From NCBI RefSeq assembly GCF_026626635.1, contig NZ_JAPNKA010000001.1, positions 4,216,001 through 4,280,000 on the forward strand: a DNA stretch of 64,000 nt, given 5' to 3'. Each line of letters starts with the position of its first letter. Positions within the stretch are counted from its first letter, which is position 1. Below the pieces are notes generated by a model. It saw nothing but the letters and a program-made list of their open reading frames with translations. It did no database searches and had not been told where the DNA came from. Shown one piece after another: positions 1-7,371 of this stretch. Origin of the DNA: Archangium lansingense. GTDB lineage: Bacteria; Myxococcota; Myxococcia; Myxococcales; Myxococcaceae. The position numbers and the translations under genes are program-made.

Positions 1-1
1 G

Positions 2-1186
2 GTGGAGGGGGAGACCTTCTTCCTGGCCAGTGACTACAATGGCGCTTACGCGCCCGTCCGCATCGCGCTCGCGGGCTGCCAGGCTCCCACGCCGAACCTG
101 GTGAAGGGGGAGTTTCGGCGGTGCGTGGACGGGGAGATGGACCTCCAGGGGACCTTCGAGGCGACGCGCATCCAGCGGCCCGCAGGCGAGCAGGAGTCGT
201 CCGGGGTGGAGCTCGTGTCGGAGACGGCCCTGCCGCGCGGCTCGCCGATGGATGTCTTCGTGGCGGATGGGTACGCCTACGTGACGGCGCTGACGGGCGG
301 CCTCTTCGTCTACGACGTGAGGGAGCCAGGCAAGCCCACGAAGGTGGCGGAGATCACCCCGACGAATGACACCTGGTACCGCTCCTGGGTGAGGGGCCAG
401 ACACTCTACATCTCCAGCAAGACCGAGGGGCTCCTCGTCTATGATGTGAGCACTCCCGCGGCGCCCAGGCGGCTCAAGGCCCTGCCGGAGTCGGCTACGG
501 ACCTGCAGGGCTGGGGCCTGGTCGCGGACCAGAACCGGCTCTACATGATGTCACCCACGCCCAAGGCGGAGATGCTCATCTTCGATATCTCCAAGCCCGC
601 GGAGCCCTCGCTGCTGACGCGCTACTACGTGCCCGACAGTAACTCCAGCGCGGGGGAGATCCCCGTCGAGGCGGCGGTCCTGAACAACCGGCTCTACATC
701 GGTCACTGGCGGTACGGGCTGGCGGTGGTGAACGTGGCGGATGTGAGCAAGCCGGAGGCCCTGGGGCACTTCGGGTACGACAAGGCCACCAGCCGCCCGG
801 TCGCGGTGGGGGTCATTGGAGACCGAACGGTCGCCTTCGAGGCGAGCGAGGGCTGGGGCTCCCGGGTGCGTGCCCTGGACGTGTCGGATGCTGCCCACAT
901 CACCGAGATAGGCCGGTTCGAGATGGGGCAGGGGTCCACGGTGGTCGGTTTGACGCTGGTGGGGTCAAAGTTGTACGTGGCTCATAACCAGAACGGCCTG
1001 CGTGTCCTGGACATGTCCAACCCGAGCACACCTCGGCAAATTGCCTACTACAATACGTGGCGGGAGACGGATTCAGGCCGGGGACGTGCGTTCCTGGACG
1101 GCCTCAGTGCGGTGAAGGTGCCTGGCGACGGGTACCTCTACGCCACTGAGACGTCGCGGGGGTTGCTCGTCTTCCGTGAGCAGTGA
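2..1186 (+). CDS. LVIVD-repeat beta-propeller protein (5' partial)
   Basis: The frame is open to the left edge, so the true start and any signal peptide lie outside; 394 residues are visible. They hold about six repeats of the LVIVD type, in which a short strand is followed by D-V/M-S-x-P-x-x-P: LLVYDVSTPAAP, LAVVNVADVSKPEAL, LRVLDMSNPSTPRQ, and a last strand RGLLVFREQ. Such repeats fold as bladed propellers and in myxobacteria are usually on exported or surface proteins of unknown ligand. The stop lies 9 bases before the EAL gene start, so the two may be co-transcribed, but nothing else links them. Confidence 0.8.
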   Translation: MEGETFFLASDYNGAYAPVRIALAGCQAPTPNLVKGEFRRCVDGEMDLQGTFEATRIQRPAGEQESSGVELVSETALPRGSPMDVFVADGYAYVTALTGGLFVYDVREPGKPTKVAEITPTNDTWYRSWVRGQTLYISSKTEGLLVYDVSTPAAPRRLKALPESATDLQGWGLVADQNRLYMMSPTPKAEMLIFDISKPAEPSLLTRYYVPDSNSSAGEIPVEAAVLNNRLYIGHWRYGLAVVNVADVSKPEALGHFGYDKATSRPVAVGVIGDRTVAFEASEGWGSRVRALDVSDAAHITEIGRFEMGQGSTVVGLTLVGSKLYVAHNQNGLRVLDMSNPSTPRQIAYYNTWRETDSGRGRAFLDGLSAVKVPGDGYLYATETSRGLLVFREQ

Positions 1187-1195
1187 GTGAGGCGC

Positions 1196-2293
1196 ATGAG
1201 CCAGACCGTGTCGAAGTCGTGTGAGCGGTGCCAGACCCTTCCAGAGAAGCTGGAGCTGGAGGGGCCGGGCCGGCTCTTCCTCTGGCTGCCGCTGGGCCAC
1301 AGCTACGGGAAGTTGGTGCGACAACTGGGAGACTCCGGGCGGCAGCATCACGCCATGCCGGAGAACCGGTGCGTGGCGGTGCGGCTGGAGGGCGCGCAGC
1401 TCAGTGCCTTCGTGGCCGACGTCATGGGCGCGCTGACGGGCGAGGAGTCGCGTGCCACGCGCGCACTCTTCGTCGAGGGCGAGGCCGAGCCGGGGTTGGG
1501 CGACTTCCCACGGGTGGGCTCGCTGCCGCAGCTCTTCACCATCACGCGGTCCGGGTGGCTGGTGGACATGCTGGCCGAGAAGCGTGTCACCAGCCACTAC
1601 CAGCCCATCGTCCATGCGAAGGACACGCGCCAGGTGTACGCCTACGAGGCGCTGCTGCGCGGCCTGGAGCGGGACGGGTCGCTGGTGTTCCCCGGGAAGA
1701 TGCTGACGCTGGCGCGCGACGCGGATCTGCTCTTCCAGCTGGACCTGGCGGCGCGGCTGTCCGCGGTGCGCGAGGCCTCGAGGCTGGGGCTGAAGGTGCC
1801 GCTCTTCATCAACTTCACGCCCACGGCCATCTATGATCCGGCGTTCTGCCTGCGCTCCACGGTGGCGGCCATCGCCGAGGTGGGCATGCCGCCGAGCAAC
1901 GTGGTCTTCGAGATCATCGAGTCGGACCACACGCCGGACGCCAATCACCTCAAGTCGCTGATTGCCTACTACCGGCAGGCGGGCTTCCGGGTGGCGCTGG
2001 ATGACTTGGGGGCGGGGTACTCGTCGCTGAACCTCATCCACCAGCTGCGTCCGGACATCATGAAGCTGGACATGGAGCTCATCCGGGGCATCCACCAGGA
2101 CACCTACAAGGCGTCCATCACGGAGAAGCTGCTGGAGCTGGCGCAGAAGCTGGGCATCCTCACGGTGGCCGAGGGCATCGAGACGCCCGAGGAGCTGAGG
2201 TGGGTGCGCGAGCACGGAGTGGACTTCGTGCAGGGCTACCTCATCGCGAGGCCCGCGAGCCCGCCGGTCATGTCCACGCCGCACATCTACTGA
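1196..2293 (+). CDS. EAL-domain cyclic-di-GMP phosphodiesterase
   Basis: Predicted cytosolic enzyme that opens c-di-GMP to pGpG. Residues 1-130 form an N-terminal region without a recognised fold but with a CxxC pair near the start (SCERCQ). The EAL domain fills about 135-360 and has the catalytic set: YEALLRG (Glu151), FINFTP (metal Asn), FEIIESD (Glu), ALDDLGAGYSSL (the DDFGTGYSS loop), KLDMEL (Lys), AEGIET (Glu) and QGYLIARP (Gln). It should therefore be active. No GGDEF domain is attached and no transmembrane segment is seen, so its input must come through the N-terminal region or a partner. ATG 1196 was preferred to GTG 1187, which sits directly on the previous stop. Its 3' end overlaps the convergent gene by 7 bases. 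Confidence 0.9.
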   Translation: MSQTVSKSCERCQTLPEKLELEGPGRLFLWLPLGHSYGKLVRQLGDSGRQHHAMPENRCVAVRLEGAQLSAFVADVMGALTGEESRATRALFVEGEAEPGLGDFPRVGSLPQLFTITRSGWLVDMLAEKRVTSHYQPIVHAKDTRQVYAYEALLRGLERDGSLVFPGKMLTLARDADLLFQLDLAARLSAVREASRLGLKVPLFINFTPTAIYDPAFCLRSTVAAIAEVGMPPSNVVFEIIESDHTPDANHLKSLIAYYRQAGFRVALDDLGAGYSSLNLIHQLRPDIMKLDMELIRGIHQDTYKASITEKLLELAQKLGILTVAEGIETPEELRWVREHGVDFVQGYLIARPASPPVMSTPHIY

Positions 2294-2925
2294 TTGACGA
2301 GCGTGGCGCTCGAGCGCTGGAGGCTGAATCGCCAGGCGGTGCGGAGCTCGAAGCCGGCGTCCTGCAGGTTCAGGCGGGCCCGGTAGATGTCGCGCTGCGC
2401 CACCGCCTGCTCGGCGGCGGCGAGCCGGTAGAGGGCGCTGTCGATGAAGCGCACGGTGTCGCCCCAGCCGCTCTCGGCGGCGGTGGCCAGGGCCTCGGAG
2501 AGGTCCTGCCGGGCGTAGGTGAGGGCTGGGCCGACGGAGAAATCGCCCTCCTCGAGGATCTGGTCCGCGGTGACCATCCACCGATAGCCGCTCTGCAGGC
2601 TCGCCAGGCGTTGTTGCCGGAGCGCTTCCAGTGACTGGGCGCGGGCGCTCTCGGTGGCGTCCTGCTGCTCCAGGGATTGGAGGCGGTTCTGGTCCTCCTG
2701 CTGCGCGGTTTGCTGGGCCTCCAGCTCGGCTTGAAGCAGCTCCACCTGGGCGCGGAGCTTTTTCACCTCCAGCTCGCGGGCGGTGCGCTCCAACTCCTCG
2801 ACGGTGGGTGCCTCCTGGGCCGGCTGTGCCGCGGGCTCGACGAGCGGAGCCTCATCCGGCGTGGCCGAGGGAGAGGGGGTTTGTCCGAGCAACAAGGTCA
2901 GGGAGAGAGAGAGCCAGCCAGTCAT
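2287..2925 (-). CDS. Exported coiled-coil protein, unknown function
   Basis: 212 residues, not recognised. The first 15 or so (MTGWLSLSLTLLLGQ) look like a short export signal, followed by a Pro/Ala/Glu linker. Residues about 40-110 are a charged, Gln-rich coiled coil (repeats of LEAQQ, QLL, LRAQ). The C-terminal half (WGDTVRFIDSALYRLAAAEQ onward) is a helical region with several aromatic positions. A GTG 18 bases upstream would lengthen the N-terminus; the ATG was chosen because it puts the hydrophobic segment at the very start. It runs tail to tail with the EAL gene. TolC-like or YbgF-like periplasmic coil proteins look similar in composition, but no family is claimed. Confidence 0.7.
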   Translation of the reverse strand: MTGWLSLSLTLLLGQTPSPSATPDEAPLVEPAAQPAQEAPTVEELERTARELEVKKLRAQVELLQAELEAQQTAQQEDQNRLQSLEQQDATESARAQSLEALRQQRLASLQSGYRWMVTADQILEEGDFSVGPALTYARQDLSEALATAAESGWGDTVRFIDSALYRLAAAEQAVAQRDIYRARLNLQDAGFELRTAWRFSLQRSSATLVNQ

Positions 2926-3038
2926 CTCCCCAAACGTGTCCACAGACGGACGAACCGGTACATCCGGGAGGACGAGCCTCCGTACGACCGTCCGAGGGGC
3001 GAGCAGGCGAACCGCTCGCCCCGGTCAGACGTTCCGCA

Positions 3039-3500
3039 TCAGCCCTCGAAGGTGTCCTTCATGCGGGAGATGGCGGCGCTGGCCATCTGCTCGATGGTCT
3101 GCTTGAACATCTGGTTCACCATCGTGTGCTTGTAGGCCGTCTTGTTGGCCTGCTCGTAGATCTGCGACTGGTTCGCGTTGGGGTGATCCTTCAGCCACGC
3201 GGCCATGTCCTTCTGCACACCTTCCAGGGCGCGGCCCTTGAAGTCCTTGCCCAGGCTCTCGAGCGTGTGCGCGTACTGGGCACCCTTGTCGCCCAGGAGC
3301 TTCACGAGAGACTCGGCCACCTGCTCCTTGGTGGAGTTCTTGTTCGCGCCAATGTTGTAGCTACCGCCCGACAGCAACTCCTTGGCCGTCAGCGCACCCT
3401 GATCCTTGAGCTCGCTCGTGCTGGGCGCCTGGGTCGTGCTGGCCGTACGGGCCGTCGAGGCGGGAGCGACATAAGGCCGGTTGTTCACGGGGCTGGTCAT
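3039..3500 (-). CDS. Candidate type III substrate under a FliA-type promoter
   Basis: 153 residues, no signal peptide, N-terminal 50 residues rich in Thr/Ser/Ala/Pro as in many type III export signals, then helical. The end (NQMFKQTIEQMASAAISRM) resembles the C-terminal helix of the six tandem needle-like genes about 25 kb away (TQMMKQMHEMAMSVIRNI). Its promoter has the same two boxes and spacing as those genes. Both point to a protein exported by, or built into, the T3SS encoded from 12 kb on. Function and homology are inferred; no family name was recognised. The short 5' leader (about 33 bases) and the ATG at 3500 fit the promoter position. Confidence 0.75.
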   Translation of the reverse strand: MTSPVNNRPYVAPASTARTASTTQAPSTSELKDQGALTAKELLSGGSYNIGANKNSTKEQVAESLVKLLGDKGAQYAHTLESLGKDFKGRALEGVQKDMAAWLKDHPNANQSQIYEQANKTAYKHTMVNQMFKQTIEQMASAAISRMKDTFEG

Positions 3501-3539
3501 GGGGCACCTTTGGGAAAAGACACGACTGCTTTGAGCCCA

Positions 3540-3566
3540 TTATCGTCCGGTCCCCGGGAAAGTTGC
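3540..3566 (-). promoter_or_regulatory. FliA-type promoter of the 3039-3500 gene
   Basis: Read on the minus strand: GCAACTTT, 11 bases, GACGATAA. The 8-11-8 layout equals the sigma-28 pattern TAAAGTTT-N11-GCCGATAA and matches the promoter at 12096 (GCAACTGT-N11-ACCGATAA) almost base for base. It ends about 40 bases before the ATG. Confidence 0.65.
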
Positions 3567-3679
3567 GCGGGAGGGGGGGTGAATTGTCCTCGTGCCCCCG
3601 GCGGCAGCTCGAAAGTCCCCTGATTCCAGTGGGTTAGCTCCTACCCCAAGTGGCGGTCAGTACCTCATGGGCCGACCCC

Positions 3680-5278
3680 TCAGAGGTCGATGCGCAGGCC
3701 CACGCCTGCCTGGACGGTGGGCGGGGCGACGACGAGGGGCGGTATCACCTGCCCGCCCATGCTCATGGCCGGCAGATCGAGCGCGAAGCGGAACTCGCCG
3801 CCCTTCTGGCCGTAGTTGACGGCGACGAAGGCCTCGACGCTGAGGTAGCGCAGGGCCCGGTGCGTCACGTCCAGGCGGGTGATGAAGGAGCGGTCGGAGA
3901 GGTTGCCCAGGTTGGACAGGATGAAGTTCGTGTCGTCCCAGGAGCCCGGTCCGGCGAGCAGGCCGTAGACGGCGGCGTAGTGCTGGCCCAGATAGAAGGG
4001 CTGAAACTGACCCTGGAAGATCAGATAGGGGTAGACCAGGGAGGTGGGGTAGCCCGTCGAGTTGTAGAAGTACTCGACGCCCACGGTGGCGGTGTCGTTC
4101 TCCGAGTAGGCGAACGTCCAGGTGGCGCCGCCGCTGAGCTGCGGGGTGTAGCCGTCCGGGTAGTACGCCTCGATGGGGAGCGCGCCGAGGTCGGGAGGCA
4201 GGCCGCCATTGCCCTGGACCTGGCCGAGCAGGTCGCTGAAGGAGACGCCCGTGGGCAGGCGGTACAGGGGCGTGTCGGAGCCCCTGCGGAGGGCGATCTC
4301 TCCATAGATGTCGATGGGGCCGAGGCCAGAGGAGAAGTCGAGACCGAAGCGGGGCTTGCGGCCGCGCTGGAAGACGGCATCGATGCCCAGCTCCGCGGGG
4401 CCGAGCACCACCTCGGCGCGAGCCGCGCCACCCACCTGTCCGAGCGTGTTGGCGGGGCCGGCGTTGTCGAGCAGACCGATGGCGTAGAAGTTCCAGCCCT
4501 TGGCCTCCCAGGGGACGTGCACCTTGAGCATGGTGGCGCCGGTGCGCGCGTCGAAGAGGGCGAGCGGATCCCTTCGCTGGGGGGTGAGGAAGTCGGTGGG
4601 GTTCCAGAAGCGCGCGGTGCCCCACTTCACGTGCTGCTTGCCGGCGGTGATGAAGAGCGTGCGGCCCAGGTCGAAGCGCAGCCAGGCCTGATCCAGCAAT
4701 ACGCTGGGGGCGGCAGTGACGGTGGTGGGTGAGGACGTCCCCGCCGAGGGGATGAGGCTGCCCGAGCCTTCCCTGCGAGTTGGGTCGAAGGTGAGTCGTC
4801 CAAGCACGAAGCCGCGCAGCCGGTCGGTGGGCCGAGCATCGAAGTAGCCGTCCACCAGCATGGGGGTGGAGACGGAGGTGTTGCCGAAGGACACCCCCTC
4901 GTTCCCCTGGGTGAAGGCGCGCAGGTAGAAGCGGCCGCCAATCTTCAGCGGGTCCTCGACGGCCTCTTCGGTATCGAAGGCGTTGGTGGCCGCGGGGCCG
5001 CCGAGCGCCTGCGCGTCCCGGTCCTGCGGCTGAGCATCTCCGGCGCCAGTGGCCGCCGCGTCCTGGGGGGCGGCGGGAGAGGCCTCGGTAGAGTCCCCGG
5101 TAGAGTCCCCGAAGAGGGCACTCTCATCGGGGCGGGTCGCATCCGCCGGAGTGGGCGTGGTCTCCTGGGCCTCCGGAGTGTCACCGCCGAAGAGGTCGCC
5201 CTCGCTGGGGCGCTCCTGGGCGAGCGCAGGCAGCGCGGCGAGGACCGCGGCGAGCGCGAGGGTGGCGCGGGTGCTCAT
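3680..5278 (-). CDS. Outer-membrane beta-barrel protein of the Lol/MacB-like export operon
   Basis: 532 residues. Signal peptide MSTRATLALAAVLAALPALA, then an acidic Thr/Pro/Ala-rich linker of about 90 residues containing two DLFG/ALFG motifs, then a porin-like domain rich in alternating aromatic strands (GRFYLRAF, RLRGFVLGRLTF, GVEYFYNSTGY). The sequence QAWLRFDLGRTLFITAGKQ and the motif WGTARFWNPTDFL recall porin-like barrels with a plug. It is the last gene of the operon and its ATG overlaps the stop of the LolA-like carrier gene (ATGA), so it is translated with it. The likely job is outer-membrane receptor or exit partner for what the ABC transporter and carrier move. Confidence 0.8.
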   Translation of the reverse strand: MSTRATLALAAVLAALPALAQERPSEGDLFGGDTPEAQETTPTPADATRPDESALFGDSTGDSTEASPAAPQDAAATGAGDAQPQDRDAQALGGPAATNAFDTEEAVEDPLKIGGRFYLRAFTQGNEGVSFGNTSVSTPMLVDGYFDARPTDRLRGFVLGRLTFDPTRREGSGSLIPSAGTSSPTTVTAAPSVLLDQAWLRFDLGRTLFITAGKQHVKWGTARFWNPTDFLTPQRRDPLALFDARTGATMLKVHVPWEAKGWNFYAIGLLDNAGPANTLGQVGGAARAEVVLGPAELGIDAVFQRGRKPRFGLDFSSGLGPIDIYGEIALRRGSDTPLYRLPTGVSFSDLLGQVQGNGGLPPDLGALPIEAYYPDGYTPQLSGGATWTFAYSENDTATVGVEYFYNSTGYPTSLVYPYLIFQGQFQPFYLGQHYAAVYGLLAGPGSWDDTNFILSNLGNLSDRSFITRLDVTHRALRYLSVEAFVAVNYGQKGGEFRFALDLPAMSMGGQVIPPLVVAPPTVQAGVGLRIDL

Positions 5279-6066
5279 CGGCTTTTGCTCTCGAGCCAGG
5301 CCTTGGTGAAGATGTTCTCCTCGAGCGCGTGCAGGTCCACGTTCTTCACGACGATGGTGGTGGAGTTGGCCTTCTCCACCTCGTCATAGAAGCGCATCTC
5401 CTGGGGGAACCAGACGTCGGCCTTCTTGGACTCGCTGAAGACCTTCATCCACTTGGGGAAGTAGGCGGTGCGCATCAGGCGGCCGGAGAGGGCGTACTCC
5501 TGGCGCTTGAGGATGTTGGACGTGTCCTTGTCCACCCACAGGTGCACCACCGGATAGGCCACGTCCACGCCCTGCTTCGCGTTGAGGACGAGCTTCCAGG
5601 CGGTGAACTTGCCGAGCTTCTCCTCGCCCTCGAGCTTGCCGTCGTACTCCTCGGCGAGGCGCGACTCGTCGAAGTCAGCGCGGCGGCTGTCGGTGCCCGC
5701 GATGCGCTCGCGCTCGGTGCGACGCTCCCACTTACCGGTGGTGGGATCGTAGCTCCAGAGGTTCTTCTCCAGCCGCAGGTAGCCCTTGCCGGCCTCGCCC
5801 TTGGGCTTGGTCATGAGGATCATCAGCTGATCCTTCGCGTCGCGGCGGTACACCACGGCCTCGCGCACGACGTCCGTTTTGTCCTTCTCCTTCTGCTCGA
5901 TGTACATCAGCGACTTGTAGTCACCGCCGTTGCGCTGGCGGTCATCGAGCGTCTCCAGGAGCTTCTTGAGCTCGGCCGGGTCCTTCATGTCGGCCCGGAC
6001 GGAGGGGGCGGCGAGGAGCACCGCGGCGAGCACGGCGCCAAAGAGGTTGCGCAGGGTCATGGTCAT
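5275..6066 (-). CDS. Outer-membrane lipoprotein-sorting (LolA-like) periplasmic protein
   Basis: 263 residues with a signal peptide (LFGAVLAAVLLAAPSVRA). The core matches the LolA/LolB-like sorting-protein family: RYxxxLMYIEQ-type strands, LMILMTKPKGEAGKGYLRL, LWSYDPTTGKWERR, a buried VHLWVDKDTSNILKRQEYAL and a late FPQEMRFYDEVE. It should carry a hydrophobic substrate, lipid or lipoprotein, through the periplasm. The start ATG overlaps the stop of the permease upstream (TGATG) and its stop overlaps the next start, so the three genes are coupled. An upstream in-frame extension exists but would run into the permease gene and was rejected. Confidence 0.85.
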   Translation of the reverse strand: MTMTLRNLFGAVLAAVLLAAPSVRADMKDPAELKKLLETLDDRQRNGGDYKSLMYIEQKEKDKTDVVREAVVYRRDAKDQLMILMTKPKGEAGKGYLRLEKNLWSYDPTTGKWERRTERERIAGTDSRRADFDESRLAEEYDGKLEGEEKLGKFTAWKLVLNAKQGVDVAYPVVHLWVDKDTSNILKRQEYALSGRLMRTAYFPKWMKVFSESKKADVWFPQEMRFYDEVEKANSTTIVVKNVDLHALEENIFTKAWLESKSR

Positions 6067-7367
6067 CACCCGATGTGGTGCATCGCCGTGACGGGCTTGA
6101 GCCTCGCGGCGAGGTAGGAGGGAATGAGCGAGACGAAAGTGGTGCACAGCGTGATGACGGCGACAGAGCCGGCCACGGCGGACGGGTTCACCACGAAGCG
6201 GAGCTGCTCGGACATGATGATGAGCTGGACGGCCATCGGCACGGTGATGTGGGCGGCGTTCAGACCCAGGCACACTGCCAGCCCCAGGGCCGCGCCGCCG
6301 AGCGTCCCGAGCAGCGCCAGCATGAAGGCCTCGAGGAGGAACATCAGCATCACATACCCGCGCTGCATGCCGATGGCGCGCAGCGTGCCAATCTCCCGGG
6401 TGCGCTCGCGGATGGCGATCCACAGCGTGTTCATGACGCCCACGCTGATGATGATGAGCAGCAGGACGAGCAGTCCCACGGTGAGCCAGTTGAGCGCCGT
6501 TACCGACCAGGTGATGAAGGAGATCTCATCCTCCCAGTTGGTGATGTCCAGCCGCTGACCCGTCCAGGCCTCGCGGTTGACGGTCTCGAACTTCATGAAG
6601 AACGGGTTGGGGTTGTGGTCGAGCACCTTGTACTCGAGCTCGGGCAACCGCTTCATGAGGCGGGCCTGGACGGCGGAGACGTTCGCGGTGTCCTTGAGAT
6701 AGAGGTGGATGGCGCCGGTGGCGTCGTCGCGCATCTGGTAGAGGCCGCGCAGGGTGGCGTTGGGCAGGTAGCAGTAGATGGAGCTGAGCATGCCCACGTT
6801 GACGGCGATGGCGGCCACGCGCACGTCCACGGTGTTGCTGGTGCCTCGCATGGTGGGGGAGGAGAGGGTGACGGTGTCGCCCACCTTCACCTCGAGCTTC
6901 TTGGCCTGCTCCTCGAAGAGCAGCAGGGTGTTGGGCTGTGCCAGGTCCTCCAGCCGGCCCTCGCGCATGATGAGGGCCTTGCGGAAGCCCGTCTCGGTCT
7001 GGATGTCGATGCCACCCAGGACGAGATCCATGGAGCTGGTGTCGCTGACCACCTTGGAGTAGCCGCGGCCGCGCTGGACCATGTAGTCCAACTCGGGGAC
7101 CTCCTTGAGGAGCTTCTCCTGGAGGGCGGGGACGCCGGTGACGACGGGCGCGGCCTGGCCCGCCGTCACCTTGTAGAAGCCGGCCACGTTGACGTGCCCG
7201 GTCATGAGCGTGGTGGCGGTCTCCACGGTCGTCGTCTGGATGCCGTTGGACAGGCCCATGAGGACGACGAGCAGCGCGGTGACGCCGGCGATGGCGCCGC
7301 CGAGCAGCAGCGTGCGGCGCTTGTGCGAGCCCAGGTTTCGCAGGGCGATGAGCAGGAGCTGGGTCAT
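6066..7367 (-). CDS. FtsX-family ABC transporter permease
   Basis: 433 residues. One transmembrane helix near the N-terminus (LLLGGAIAGVTALLVVLMGL), a periplasmic MacB-like domain of about 220 residues, then three membrane helices in the last 140. The FtsX hallmark is the cytoplasmic loop after the second helix, RERTREIGTLRAIGMQRGYV, which contacts the ATPase. Size and topology match LolC/LolE and MacB-type permeases, which extract substrates from the inner membrane instead of transporting across it. The start is 4 bases after the stop of the larger permease gene. Confidence 0.9.
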   Translation of the reverse strand: MTQLLLIALRNLGSHKRRTLLLGGAIAGVTALLVVLMGLSNGIQTTTVETATTLMTGHVNVAGFYKVTAGQAAPVVTGVPALQEKLLKEVPELDYMVQRGRGYSKVVSDTSSMDLVLGGIDIQTETGFRKALIMREGRLEDLAQPNTLLLFEEQAKKLEVKVGDTVTLSSPTMRGTSNTVDVRVAAIAVNVGMLSSIYCYLPNATLRGLYQMRDDATGAIHLYLKDTANVSAVQARLMKRLPELEYKVLDHNPNPFFMKFETVNREAWTGQRLDITNWEDEISFITWSVTALNWLTVGLLVLLLIIISVGVMNTLWIAIRERTREIGTLRAIGMQRGYVMLMFLLEAFMLALLGTLGGAALGLAVCLGLNAAHITVPMAVQLIIMSEQLRFVVNPSAVAGSVAVITLCTTFVSLIPSYLAARLKPVTAMHHIG

Positions 7368-7371
7368 GGCT

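Noticed and set aside
5275..6423. Longer start for the LolA-like gene at 6423
   Set aside because: It would run 350 bases back into the permease gene; ATG 6066 is coupled to the permease stop and starts a signal peptide.
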